From NCBI GenBank assembly GCA_038093515.1, contig JBBPSI010000182.1, forward strand, positions 1-50,120: 50,120 bases of DNA, given 5' to 3'. The notes beneath the pieces are model-generated. The model was not told the origin of the DNA. It saw only the letters and a program-made list of their open reading frames with translations, and did not search any database. Positions 11,806 to 22,102 of this stretch are shown here, one piece after another; position 1 is the stretch's first letter; each line of letters starts with the position of its first letter. A program made the position numbers and the translations under genes. Source of the DNA: Butyriboletus loyo (Eukaryota; Basidiomycota; Agaricomycetes; Boletales; Boletaceae).

Positions 11806-14543
11806 ATGGATTATATCAAACAATGTTCTTATGGAAGGGACCCCTCACCCACCAAGCAAAGTAGCTCGAACCGCCACCCTGGTCAGCCAGCAACACGTGG
11901 TCCGGTCGACAAGGCTATTCAGCACGAACTGGCAGAGGCTCGATTCGCCGCTGATGACCTAGCAGATCAGATGTTTGGCCACCTGGTGCCAACCGACTTG
12001 GCCAAGTATATTCTGGGAGAATTGGTCTCTATCGGTGACGTTGAAGTTTACGAGGGCGACGGAGTCCTGGATGCTACAAACCCGAAGGCAGCCCTGGACT
12101 CAGATTCTGAGGGCGTCTTGCGCGCTCTCGACGAAGCCTGTGAAGACGCGAAACGGCATGCCTGCCGTCGCTCTGAGTCCGGTAAAGTTGAGACCGAGTC
12201 GCCAGAGGAGGGAGAGAAGCAGACAAAAGGCAAAGACAAGGGGAAGGGGAAGGGGAAGAATTCATACTTGTGGCGATGGAAGGACTTCCCAGTCAAGCCA
12301 ATCAAGGAAGACGAGCTTGTTGGCTTCCTCAACAAGATCACCGATCAGGCCTTCGACTTTGCGAAACCTCAGCTTGACGCAAAGGCTCGTCGGAACAATC
12401 GCTTTGCCGCTCCAAGAGACAAGCGTCACGCCGTCCCGTTGCCATACGAGGCGGATGGCGAAGACATGCGTCCAGATTTCTTGGTTTTGCCTATCGAAGC
12501 ATTCTCGGACGATATGAAGACCGTGGATGAAAGATATGTCAACTTTACCACACCGCGCGTCGTCGGTGAAACGAAGAGTACGGACTTTGGGGCGGGCCTC
12601 GCACAGGTCCATCGATATGCAAGAGGCATCAGGCGGGCACAACCGTGGGTCCACTTCGTAACAGCAATGACGGTGACCACCGGGCGAGCAGCTCTGCTAC
12701 GCGGAGAAGGCAGTGGTACGGAGCGGCTGGAGCTGACTCTGTCGAGTGGTCGTGGGTGCATGGAGTTCATTCGAATCTTGCTTGGTCTTGCGTTGGCAGA
12801 GGGAGAGGATTTGGGGCAAAATCGCGACGTGGTGCTCGAGAAGAAAGAGGTTTCTTGCAGGGTAGCTAATCCAAAGCCGACTACTGCAAGACCTGCCGTG
12901 GCATCCAGTCTCGAAGGCGGCGCCGCATCGTCTTCTAGACCGAAAATCGGGTTATCTGACCAGCCTACCGAGTGTCCCGTACCTTCGAGCTCGCGAGGAC
13001 CAACCAACACCCATAATAGTACCCGCGTTTCTGATCTCGGGTCCGGTGTTACCAATTCGTCCACTTCCAAGAGGGGCTACGACCAGGTGGATCACTGGCG
13101 CGACGAGGAACAACCATGCCCGTCGAAGCGGCAAAAGATTGGGTACGTGAACCGGGTGGCATTCGTACCCATCAATGTGTATGGTTACACGTGTATGGGA
13201 ATACTGTTCACATCTAGCTCCATTCGTGGGCGGGGCACGACAGTATTCTGTGTGTTCGAGGTCGATGAAGAAAGGCTTCTCGCTCTGAAGATGTCCTGGC
13301 AAGATCTCGAGCGCGAAGAAGAGCACAACGAAGTCCTGGAAAGATTGAGGAACAACGAGTCGCATCCTAATGTCGTGGTGCCTTTCAGGTATGTCCGTTC
13401 CATTTCTTGTGTTTGAATGGTCCGCTGAACATTTATTTAGGACGTTCAAAGCCTCGAGGAAAGGAAAAACGTGTACAACCCTGGAAGCAATTAGAGGGCT
13501 CCGCCAGGAACAGCTGTCGGGATTTCCTGTTGAAAATCGCGTGCTGACTATCAGCGTCTCTGAGCTCAAACGACCAGTGAAATATTTCTGGGGTGTTCAT
13601 GATTTTGTGAGAGGACTGCACGGCGCATTGCTTGGTATATTTCGTCTACTCACTGAGCGGAGGGACTCGCTGACGGACTTGCAAGGCCACGAATATTTGT
13701 CGAAGATTGGTATTCTACACCGCGACATCAGCGAGAATAATATTGTGCTCGCACGGCGCCCTGGAGCAGAAAGAGGATACTTGATAGATTTTGACATGGC
13801 TACGCTACAGGATGCAGAGGAAAAGCCTCCGCAAGTCCTAAGAAGCGAAAGCAGCGATGATCTCGACAAGTTGCTGAAATCATCCTCTCCGATACCCGTC
13901 GATGAATCGAAACCACTGAAAGCTCTTCGGACAGTACGTATATTTCGGACACGCTCTTACTTGTGCATGGTATTTATGCTTTCGCTATTACAAGGGTACG
14001 ACGCCGTACATGTCCTTCAATGTTCTTGGCGGCGGGAAGCATACGTATTATGATGACATCGAGTCATTCCTGTATGTTTTGTTGCTTTTCTTCTTTAGTT
14101 ATGCGGGCCCACTCCCAAAGGAGGAGTTGCAGGCTGCAGATGCACAAGGCTTTGTGCATCCTCTTGGATCCGGGCGTCTTGCACACATGAGGCACTGGCC
14201 GCAGGCCTACGCCAATTGGACAGAGGGAGATATCGAGATTATCGCGTTATGCAAGGATGGTCTTCTCAACAAGCGTGATGGCGCCCGTAGGCTCGTGCGG
14301 AGTGCCGAGGTCGAAGAATGCATGGCCAAGAACTGGCGCAAAAAGGAGTTAACGCGTGCTATCCTGACACTTTTGGCAAAATGTTGGATTATGTTCATCA
14401 ATAGCAGGGGCGCCAGTGAAAAAGGGCTGTTAAATTTGGAGCATACCAAGGTTAGCCATCGGCAGTTTATCGGGTTGCTTGAGCAGTGGTTGGCGGAGTT
14501 TGCAAACATAGAAGATGAGTACTCCCATGGCCCGTTCCATTAG
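11806..14543 (+). CDS. FunK1 fungal-type protein kinase, complete copy (about 857 aa)
   Basis: Exons 11806-13388, 13441-13634, 13686-13933 and 13995-14543 keep frame through three introns of 52, 51 and 61 nt. The N-terminal third (DKAIQHELAEARFAADDLADQ) and the block DYLVLPIEAFSDDM...GETKSTDFGAGLAQVHRYARG are the usual FunK1 pre-kinase region. The kinase part shows a VAIK-like lysine in LLALKMSWQDLE (about residue 494). The catalytic loop is ILHRDISENNIVL (about 604), with the fungal DISxNNI form, and the DFG equivalent is LIDFDMA (about 627). The GTTPYMSFNVL segment and a C-lobe ending in WLAEFANIEDEY follow. FunK1 kinases are greatly expanded in mushrooms; substrates are unknown. An upstream in-register position where copy 2 has ATG reads ACG here (11666), and 29 extra bases shift that frame, so the start at 11806 is preferred. 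The gene is flanked by inverted repeats A and B. Confidence 0.88.
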
Positions 14544-14689
14544 CACGTGCATGCACACCCGTTTCTAACAACATAGAGTAACGTTGCAATTCGCTTCCAC
14601 TATATCGAACTCATGTGGCCCGTTCCAGCTCGAAGGTGTGTGGCGGTGAAAGTATTCGCATTGATAATCCATCCAGCAGACGTTTAAAT

Positions 14690-15273
14690 AAACAGGGTGA
14701 CCCTGAACTTTAACCTGGACTTAACAAGTGAGCAGCGCCCGTATTCAGGCCCAGGTTGAGCGAGCGAATCAGGTCCTCCCTGATGCCAGATGAGGATTAC
14801 AGTTCCCTGTGTCAATACCAAATTATTACCTCGTGCCAGACCTTGACCAGTTAGAGTGGCGACTACATATTTAATCCGTCACGTGAAACGGTCACCGAGG
14901 CTTGGATAAACTGGTGGGAACATCCCACTTTTCTGTGCTTGCTTGACATTTGTGCTCAGCTCGATGGAACGTCTCTGTGACTTGACAAAAGCCCTCGTAA
15001 GTTTCTCGGAAAACATAGACTCGATTTCCTACATCGCTTTGGGATATTTGTGTGAGGCAAATGTTGGTCTGACAGGTGACGAGAGCCTTTCAAGGTTAGC
15101 AACGTCCAGGCAATAACGTGCATGTCTACCTAGGGATTGAACACCTTCGTCCACTCTGTTAAGAGGTTCCTTGACTGAAATTGCTCTGATCTTGCAAGGG
15201 GTCCAGATGGTTGCTAGAGTTTTGGTGTACCTTGACGCTCTGCATTCAATGCCGGACGAAGCATTAAACAATA
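14690..15273 (+). repeat. FunK1-locus repeat, copy B (right inverted arm)
   Basis: Begins about 145 nt after the stop of the complete FunK1 gene with CGTTTAAATAAACAG and ends at GACGAAGCATTAAACAAT. It is inverted relative to copy A and in the same orientation as copy C. It lacks about 120 bp near its inner end that A and C share (the TTCCACAACTGATCGGACC region). Thus the complete gene lies between two long inverted repeats. Confidence 0.8.
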
Positions 15274-15317
15274 TTAGGTGACGCGAACAGGGCCAGTGAC
15301 TAGTGACTGAGTGACTG

Positions 15318-15347
15318 AGTACTCCGAGTACTGGATAGTGGAGTACT
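15318..15347. repeat. Small hairpin-forming inverted repeat at the junction between the two FunK1 units
   Basis: AGTACTCC (15318-15325) and GGAGTACT (15340-15347) are perfect inverted 8-mers with a 14-nt loop. Before them sits a short run of GTGACT/GAGTGACT repeats. It lies in the 180-bp spacer between repeat B and the truncated second kinase copy, where the rearrangement happened. Confidence 0.5.
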
Positions 15348-15453
15348 AATTCTCTAATTCGCACCAGTGAATCATTTGGGGTTTCCAGCACCATATGGAA
15401 CTGGCCACATGGGTTCAATTTAGTGGAAGTGATTTGCAACATTATTCTCGGGC

Positions 15454-17645
15454 CTAACCTAGCCTTGTGACCTGCGAAGGCTCGTCTTCCGGATCCTGTA
15501 GCGTAGCCATGTCAAAATCTATCAAGTACCCTCTTTCTGCTCCAGGGCGCCGTGCGAGCACAATATTATTCTCGCTGATGTCGCGGTGTAGAATACCAAT
15601 CTTCGTCAAATATTCGTGGCCTTGCAAGTCCGTCAGCGAGTCCCTCCACGTAGTGAGTGGACGAAACATACCGAGCAATGCGCCGTGCAGCCCTCTCACA
15701 AAATCATGAACACCCCAGAAATATTTCACTGGCCGTTTGAGCTCAGAGACGCTGATAGTCAGCACGCGATTTTCGACAGGAAATCCCAACAGCTGTTCCT
15801 GGCGGAGCCCTCTAATTGCTTCCAGTGTTGTACACGTTTTCCCTTTCCTCGAGGCTTTGAACGTCCTAAATAAATGTTCAGCGGACTGTTCAAGCACAAG
15901 AAGTGGAACGGACATACCTGAAAGGCACCACGACATTAGGATGCGACTCGTTGTTCCTCAATCTTTCCAGGACTTCGTTGTGCTCTTCTTCGCGCTCGAG
16001 ATCTTGCCAGGACATCTTCAGAGCGAGAAGCCTCTCTTCATCGACCTCGAACACACAGAATACTGTCGTGCCCCGCCCACGAATGGAGCTAGATGTGGAC
16101 AGTATTCCCATACACGTGTAACCATACACCTTGATGGGTACGAATGCCACCCGGTTTACGTACCCAACCTTTTGCCGCTTCGACGGGTATGACTGTTCCT
16201 CGTCGCGCCAGTGATCCACCTGGTCATAGCCCCTCTTGGAAGTGGACGAATTGGTAACACCGGACCCGAGATCAGAAACACGGGCACTATTATGGGTGTT
16301 GGTTGGTCCTCGCGAGCTCGAAGGTACGGGACACTCGGTAAGCTGGTCAGATAACCCGATTTTCGGTCTGGAAGACGATGCGGCGCCGCCTTCCCGACTG
16401 GATTCCACGACAGGTCTTGCAGTAGTCGGCCTTGGATTAGCTACCCTGCAAGAAACCTTTTTCTTCTCGAGCACCACGTCGGGGTTTTGCCCAAATCCTC
16501 TCCCTCTGCCAACGCAAGACCAAGCAAGATTCGAATGAACTCCATGCACCCACGACCACTCGACAGAGTCAACTCCAGCCGCTCCGTACCACTGCCTTCT
16601 CCACGCAGCAGAGCTGCCCGGCCGCTGGTCACCGTCATTGCTGTTACGAAGTGGACCCACGGTTGTGCCCGCCTGATGCCTCTTGCATATCGATGCACCT
16701 GTGCGAGGCCCGCCCCAAAGTCCGTACTCTTCGTTTCACCGACGACGCGCGGTGTGGTGAAGTTGATATATCTTTCATCCACGGTCTTCATATCGTCCGA
16801 GAATGCTTCGATAGGCAAAACCAAGAAATCTGGACGCATGTCTTCGCCATCCGCCTCGTATGGCAACGGGACGGCGTGACGCTTGTCTCTTGGAGCGGCA
16901 AGCGATTGTTCCGACGAGCCTTCGTGTCAAGCTGAGGTTTCGCAAAGTCAAAGGCCTGATCGGTGATCTTGTTGAGGAAGCCAACAAGCTCGTCTTCCTT
17001 GATGGGCTTGGCTGGAAAGTCCTTCCATCGCCACAAGTATGAATTCCTGTTCTGATTCTTCCCCTTCCCCTTGTCTCCGCCTTTTGTCTGCTTCTCTCCC
17101 TCATCTGGTGACTCGGTCTCGACTTTACCAGACTCAGAGCGATGGCAGGCATGCCGTTTCGCGTCTTCACAGGCTTCATCGAGAGCGCGCAAGACGCCCT
17201 CGCAATCTGGGTCCAGGGCTACCTTCGGGTTTGTACTATCCAGGACTCCGTCGCCCTCGTAAACCTCAACGTCACCGATAGAGACTAATTTTCCTAGAAT
17301 ATACTTGGCCAGGTTGGTTGGCACCAGGTGGCCAAACATCTGATCTGCTAGGTCATCAGCGGCGAATCGAGCCTCTGCCAGTTCGTGCTGAATAGCCTTG
17401 TCGATTGGACCACGTGTTGCTGGCTGACCAGGGTGGCGATTCGAGCCACTTTGCTTGGTGGGTGAGGGGTGGTTTTTTGTGCGGCTGGGAATACTTGGGT
17501 CCCTTCCATAAGGGCATTGTTTGATATAGTCCATGTTTCTATTGCACTGGCGAGGGTGTGCACCTACAATAAAATCAACGATCTTGCTGTGCGCTAATTT
17601 TTCAGTGATTGAGTCGGTGGCAGACGGGGGAGTGTCAGTCGACAT
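15454..17645 (-). pseudogene. Truncated, frameshifted FunK1 kinase copy in inverted orientation
   Basis: It reads as a near copy of the complete gene on the opposite strand. The start MSTDTPPSATDSITEKLAHS is at 17645. It has two single-base deletions relative to the complete copy: CGCTTTGCC became CGCTTGCC near 16900, and TTGGGGCAAAA became TTGGGCAAAA near 16490. The catalytic loop (ILHRDISENNIVL) and LIDFDMA are present, but similarity stops at DEPSQVTRLG just after. The whole C-lobe is therefore missing; the sequence beyond is unrelated. It also carries an insertion (IPSRTKNH) absent from copy 1. With two frameshifts and no C-lobe it cannot encode an active kinase. Repeat C lies upstream just as repeat A lies upstream of copy 1, so gene and upstream repeat were duplicated together. 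Confidence 0.85.
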
Positions 17646-17739
17646 TTGGCGAGATGGGGATGCAAGTGCAGAAAGTGTGTATGTTGAGTGTACGGAAGAA
17701 CGAAGTTGAGGGGGTGTACCTTACCTGTGCATACACTAG

Positions 17740-18432
17740 ACACGTTTAAATAAACAGGTTAGACACGTCGCGGAGCTTTGCTATGTTCCACAACTGATCG
17801 GACCTGATTGTTCCACGATAGAATAATAATAACAAAATCGTTTCAAATGCGGTTTCCTGTGGACAGGCCAGATCTTCTGTGACCCCGAACGGTAACCCGG
17901 ACTCAGCAAGTGGAGCGGCGCCCGTATTCGGGCCCACGTTGAATGAGTGAATAAGGTCCTCCCTGGTTCCAGATGAGGATTTGCACTGGTTCCCTGAGTC
18001 AGTACCAAATTACTACCTCGTGCCAGACCTTGATCAGTTGTGGACGCGTTGAAGTGACGCGCGACTATCCATTTCCGTCACGTGAACCTGGATAAGCTGT
18101 GGGAACGTTCCGTTTTTCTGTGCTTGCTTGACATTTATGCTTGGCTGGATATCGCTGTCACTTGACAAAAGCGCGCGTAAGTTTTTCGGAACATATAGAC
18201 ACGATTTCTTACATTGCTTCGAGATATTCGTTGGAGGCAAATGTTGCTCCGACGAGAGCCTTTCAAGGTTAGCAAAATCCGGGCAGTAATGTGAGATTGA
18301 ACACCCCTTTCGCTCACTCTGTCAAGAGGTTTCTCAACTGGACTGCTTCGATCTTGCAAGGGGCTCAGACAAGCGCCAGAGTTTTGGCGTTCCTTGACGC
18401 TTGCATTCAATGCCAGACGAAGCTTTTAACCA
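17740..18432 (+). repeat. FunK1-locus repeat, copy C
   Basis: Upstream flank of the truncated kinase copy. It begins CACGTTTAAATAAACAGGTT, carries the full-length version of the motif series listed for copy A, and ends at CAGACGAAGCTTTTAACC. It is the longest of the three copies and keeps both segments that are missing from A and from B. Confidence 0.8.
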
Positions 18433-19499
18433 TATTCCCAGTTCTTCGTGCTCGTGTCAGTACACGGGACAGAACTCTTGACATACTACGATTTTCGAAA
18501 ATATACGAACGCTGTCGAGGCCGTGCGCTCCAGTGTCGATTCTCGTCTACTTGGTCGCCCATCTCTGTGCCACCATGGTCGACCCAGAAGGTCAATCCAT
18601 ACGCCGGCAGAAGTTCTTTGCGTGGCCTCGTACGTGCTGAACAGTATTTCTTGGTAGATCAGCGGAGGATTACAATTGACAGTGATCCAGCTTTCATCGA
18701 CCTCACATTAATGATTGGGGAGCGACTCAGAGGCCAGCCATGCTGCAACCAAAAAAAAAACATGTCGTGTGATGCATCTTACATTGATCTTATGTATGTG
18801 TCAGGGGAGCATCTCGATCCGGGGCTCGGGCACCTCGAGACAAGTCTGGAAGCACGGTTGATGCTGCCCACGATTGGAACAATCCAGTTGTTCATCCTAT
18901 TGATGTTAACATCCCCTCAGGAGTTGGGCTAGTCGCTAGAGCTGTTGCTGGCGGAGATGGGCAAAAAAAAGCATGGATTCGAGACAGAATTCATTCGTAA
19001 AAAATTAGGTAGGCGTGGCAAGTCCTCAGCAAAACACGAAATTGTACATGAACTGCATGCAACAAACGGTGAACGACACAGTGAATGTCAAAGAAATCGC
19101 CCAGGAACCGAGCTGGAAAAGATGAAAGCTGTCTAAACGGCAAGTGTAAAACAAACATCCACGGCCCACGGAATTGCCGCCGTCTGTCGTGGGTATTTTT
19201 CGGTACAGCAGTAAACCTCAGCAACGACCTACTATCCTTTCCGAGGACCTTGACATTTTGAAGGGTAGAAGCTATATATATCATGGTTGGTTCTGTGCGG
19301 CGCGCTTCTACCAATCACTGTGGCTGACAACCTTGCCATAAAACACAGTTGATCTGGTCTTCCAGTACCCGTGATATCACTGTTCCTGAGTTGGCTGTTC
19401 TTGGTTTGCTTGGCCTTATATATGTGCCACCTTTGTACCTGGAATGTGACTGGTGCAGCGAACCCATCAAACTACGCTGCAGGTGACCTTTGACGCAAT
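18433..19499. other. Region without a supportable gene
   Basis: Several open frames exist, none recognisable. The stretch DAAHDWNNPVVHPIDVNI followed by GVGLVARAVAGGDGQKKAWI (about 18863-18990, plus strand) reads like coding sequence and ends at a TAA, but it has no clear start and I know no family for it. A run of ten A residues occurs near 18750. It may be a decayed gene fragment. Confidence 0.3.
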
Positions 19500-20694
19500 T
19501 TTCTGGCGCAATGCTCGTTGACGTTGCCGTGAGGCATGAATTTGGTCTCGTTGTATATTTCGCGTATCATTTCCCCAAGAATATTGTTCACTGCGTTGCG
19601 ACGTCAAGCCTCGATGCTCTCTCTCCTCGTTACCAACGGAGCCGACACCCATGCCCAAGATGACAATGCAAATTCCCACTTAATGATGTCGCCACGTCGA
19701 CACTTGAGGCGGTTGAACCTCACATAATTATGTGTTCGCCCGACACTGTCTTATCTTACCTTACCTTCATGTTTCGAGTATTTTTATCGTTTGCAGAATG
19801 AAAAGCCAAGAGGGCACCTCAAGGCCTCATGACTAGCTTTCCACTGCACTGCGCGGTATCCACCTGATTGTTCCCTGGCTTGCGATTCATGCAGCTGATG
19901 CAGCCCAATTCGCAGCTGAACATGATAGTACGGTGAGTTTCAGAGCAGTGCTTGCCCTAGCCGAGACTGGCCGTAGCTCTTCTGCACTGATCGCCGATGG
20001 GACAACGCCTCTTCGGATCGTCGTCAGTCTCATGTTAAACTCCACTGTGGACTACCTGCTTTCATGAGCTTAGAATGGCAACCCCACCTCTACCGGGAAT
20101 GCACCCACGATTGGAAGATGATGTTCACTTTGCTTATCCACAAGGAAGCAAACGTCCTCGCACGAGACGCTAAGGGAAATACATTGATAGACCGCTCGAC
20201 GCAGCTGCCCTTCAAGATAGAAGGTATGTGCTTGCAGACCACAGAAATCCTCGTCGAAGCTGGCTGCAGTCCTCCCATGCCTGATTCTGGAAGAGAACTA
20301 CCTACCCAAATTCCTGTGCGCCGAGCACTGGCTTCTGCATTGAAGTACCTGCTTTCATGCAGCACATCGTCCCTCCCGATGCTATACTCACGGCATTATG
20401 TACTCGATGTAAATCTCAGACGGACCCTGCGGATGGTATCTTCGCTGGTTGAAGGCAGGGCTTATGCTTGTGTTCTTGCGACAAACGGAGATACAACCTT
20501 GCACGATGCTTTGACACATAGGAGAGTACGGTGGCCCTCTAATCGCCGCTATTTGTTGCAGGTTGTGGAAATCCTTGTCCGGGCTGATTGTGACATGCGT
20601 GGACGGGATACCGAGAGGTCATACACCTATCAAGATTGCAAGGATCACAGGATAATATGCTTACCTCCGAAGCCATGAAGTGCCTAGTATTAAA
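19500..20694 (+). pseudogene. Decayed ankyrin-repeat-like gene
   Basis: Ankyrin-like pieces occur in order but in different frames. They are LSLLVTNGADTHAQDDNANSHL (about 19610), RAVLALAETGRSSSALIADGTTPLRIVV (about 19940-20030), LLIHKEANVLARDAKGNTL (about 20130), EILVEAGCSPPMPDSGRELP (about 20250), NGDTTLHDALTH (about 20490) and GHTPIKIARITG (about 20618). These match the G-x-TPLH / A-x-x-x-G-HTP(I/L)-x-A pattern. Frame changes and stops between them show that it no longer encodes one protein. The series is cut at 20694 by the LTR insertion. No N-terminal effector domain is seen. Confidence 0.6.
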
Positions 20695-21512
20695 TGTTAC
20701 GCTGGAGTGCGAAACAACTAGCAGCGAGCACTTGAATAGGGGCTCGAGCCTAATCGGGAAGATGGCCGACTCGTGTAGACGACGCTATCGGGCTTCTGCA
20801 GAGCAAGTGTTGGCGAGATGTCATATGGTGGCGACCAGACAAGATCGAGCTGAAGCTTATTGGCTCTATCGGCAGATGGGGTATAAGCTAGATTGCTAGG
20901 CACTTGGTAGATGCATAGAATTAGCTAGGGAACTCGTACTACTCTAAGTGCGAGTATATATACTAGTGTCTATGGCGCACAGACCAAGCTGTGTGTGGCA
21001 GCGAAGGGCTAAGGGCTATGAGTCCGTCCGAGTCATAGCGGCGAAAGGAGAAGCAGCAAAGTGCCGGTAATGAGGGAGCGAAGCTCCGGATAAGATGGCG
21101 ACATTGTCAGCGAATAGGAAGAGCTGAAGGCGAAGTGACGATGTCCATGAGGCGAGCCCCACAGGGCGAAGGGTGCGCGAATGGCGGAGCCCTTGGATAC
21201 GGGTCTCGACGCGAAGGTACTGACGCGTCGTAATCTAGTCACGTGCTAGTCACGTGATGTAAGAAATGTCATTGGTCAAACAAGAGGAGACGCGACAGCT
21301 CAGCTGAAGGTCCGGCCCGACGGGGCGAGAAGTCAGGGGTTATCTCGGTGCAACGGCACAGAGACTTGCAGGGGCAACCAGGGAAGTGGATAACGTCCAC
21401 TAGGCGTCGAAGGAGCGGGTGATGGGCGGCATCACAAGGCAGCGGGGGCGGCGGGGACGTGTAAGCGTGGGAAAACGAGTGGCGGGGTACGCTTAGGGGT
21501 AAAACTGTAACA
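20695..21512 (-). mobile_element. Solo LTR (818 bp) inside the ankyrin-like pseudogene
   Basis: It starts TGTTACGCTGGAGTGCG and ends AAAACTGTAACA, giving the terminal inverted pair TGTTAC/GTAACA also seen in the 429-bp LTR family at 43641 and 45341. A shared internal block (ATATACTAGTG followed by CACAGACCA near 20960) supports kinship. The flanking bases are TTAAA on the left and TTAAG on the right, a near-perfect 5-bp target duplication. It is almost twice the length of its relatives, so it is either a longer subfamily or carries internal insertions. Confidence 0.65.
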
Positions 21513-21658
21513 TTAAGTGGCTCCATTCAATCAACACGCGGTTTTGCTTTGGTCCTCAAACTTGAAAGACAATTGCTAGCGGTGTCTACCTTCCGACTTT
21601 GTTCAGCTCAAACATCACAGCGCACGCAGATAGGAATACCGTGACAGCAAAGCATGAG

Positions 21659-21902
21659 TGTTGGAACTACAAAGCAATGACTGAGAGAAATCAATATTAG
21701 ACAAGGAACTACGACATGAGATATATACCTGAGAGAAATCAATAATCAAAAGGTAAAGAACACGAAACAGAGCTCGTAGGTATATATATAAGAAAGTACG
21801 ACTTTAGGGCTGACATTGTGATATGTTCAAGAATGTGATAGAAAAGTAAAGAAACGTAAAGAAGAAAAGAAACGTGAAGAGAAGAAAAGTGAAGTTCTAA
21901 CA
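21659..21902 (-). repeat. 3' LTR of the 6.9-kb Ty3 element
   Basis: 244 bp, TGTTGGAACTAC to GTTCTAACA on the plus strand; on the element strand it begins TGTTAGAACTT and ends GTTCCAACA (TG...CA). It holds a TATA tract (TATATATATA) on the element strand. Confidence 0.9.
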
Positions 21903-21915
21903 TTACCCCCCTCTC
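21903..21915 (-). promoter_or_regulatory. Polypurine tract of the 6.9-kb Ty3 element
   Basis: On the element strand GAGAGGGGGGTAA directly precedes the 3' LTR, the expected place and composition for the plus-strand primer of reverse transcription. Confidence 0.7.
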
Positions 21916-22102
21916 AAGCTTCATGTCCTCATGAAAGTAAATCGGCTGGACCAAGGGGTTTGATATATGAATTTCGGAAAGAAAGGAATTCTGATGACAA
22001 AAACATAGCAGAGGATGTCGGTAGAGGTTCTTTTTTGCAGATGGGGCAAGAGCAAGGAGAATCAGTGGTTTGTGAATGTAAATTGATCTTGATGTGAGGG
22101 CC

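Noticed and set aside
12426..13070. A 214-codon minus-strand open frame
   Set aside because: Antisense shadow of FunK1 exon 1; the same shadow appears opposite the second copy.
13634..13686. Reading the 51-nt stretch in FunK1 as coding, since it is in frame
   Set aside because: It starts GTATAT and ends GCAAG, has a CTGAC branch-like site, and its removal brings ALLGHEYLSKIGILHRD together as in other FunK1 proteins. Kept as an intron.
10996..18432. Calling the FunK1 repeats a piggyBac transposon
   Set aside because: TTAA at the ends is suggestive, but there is no transposase and no demonstrated empty site; only a hypothesis is reported.
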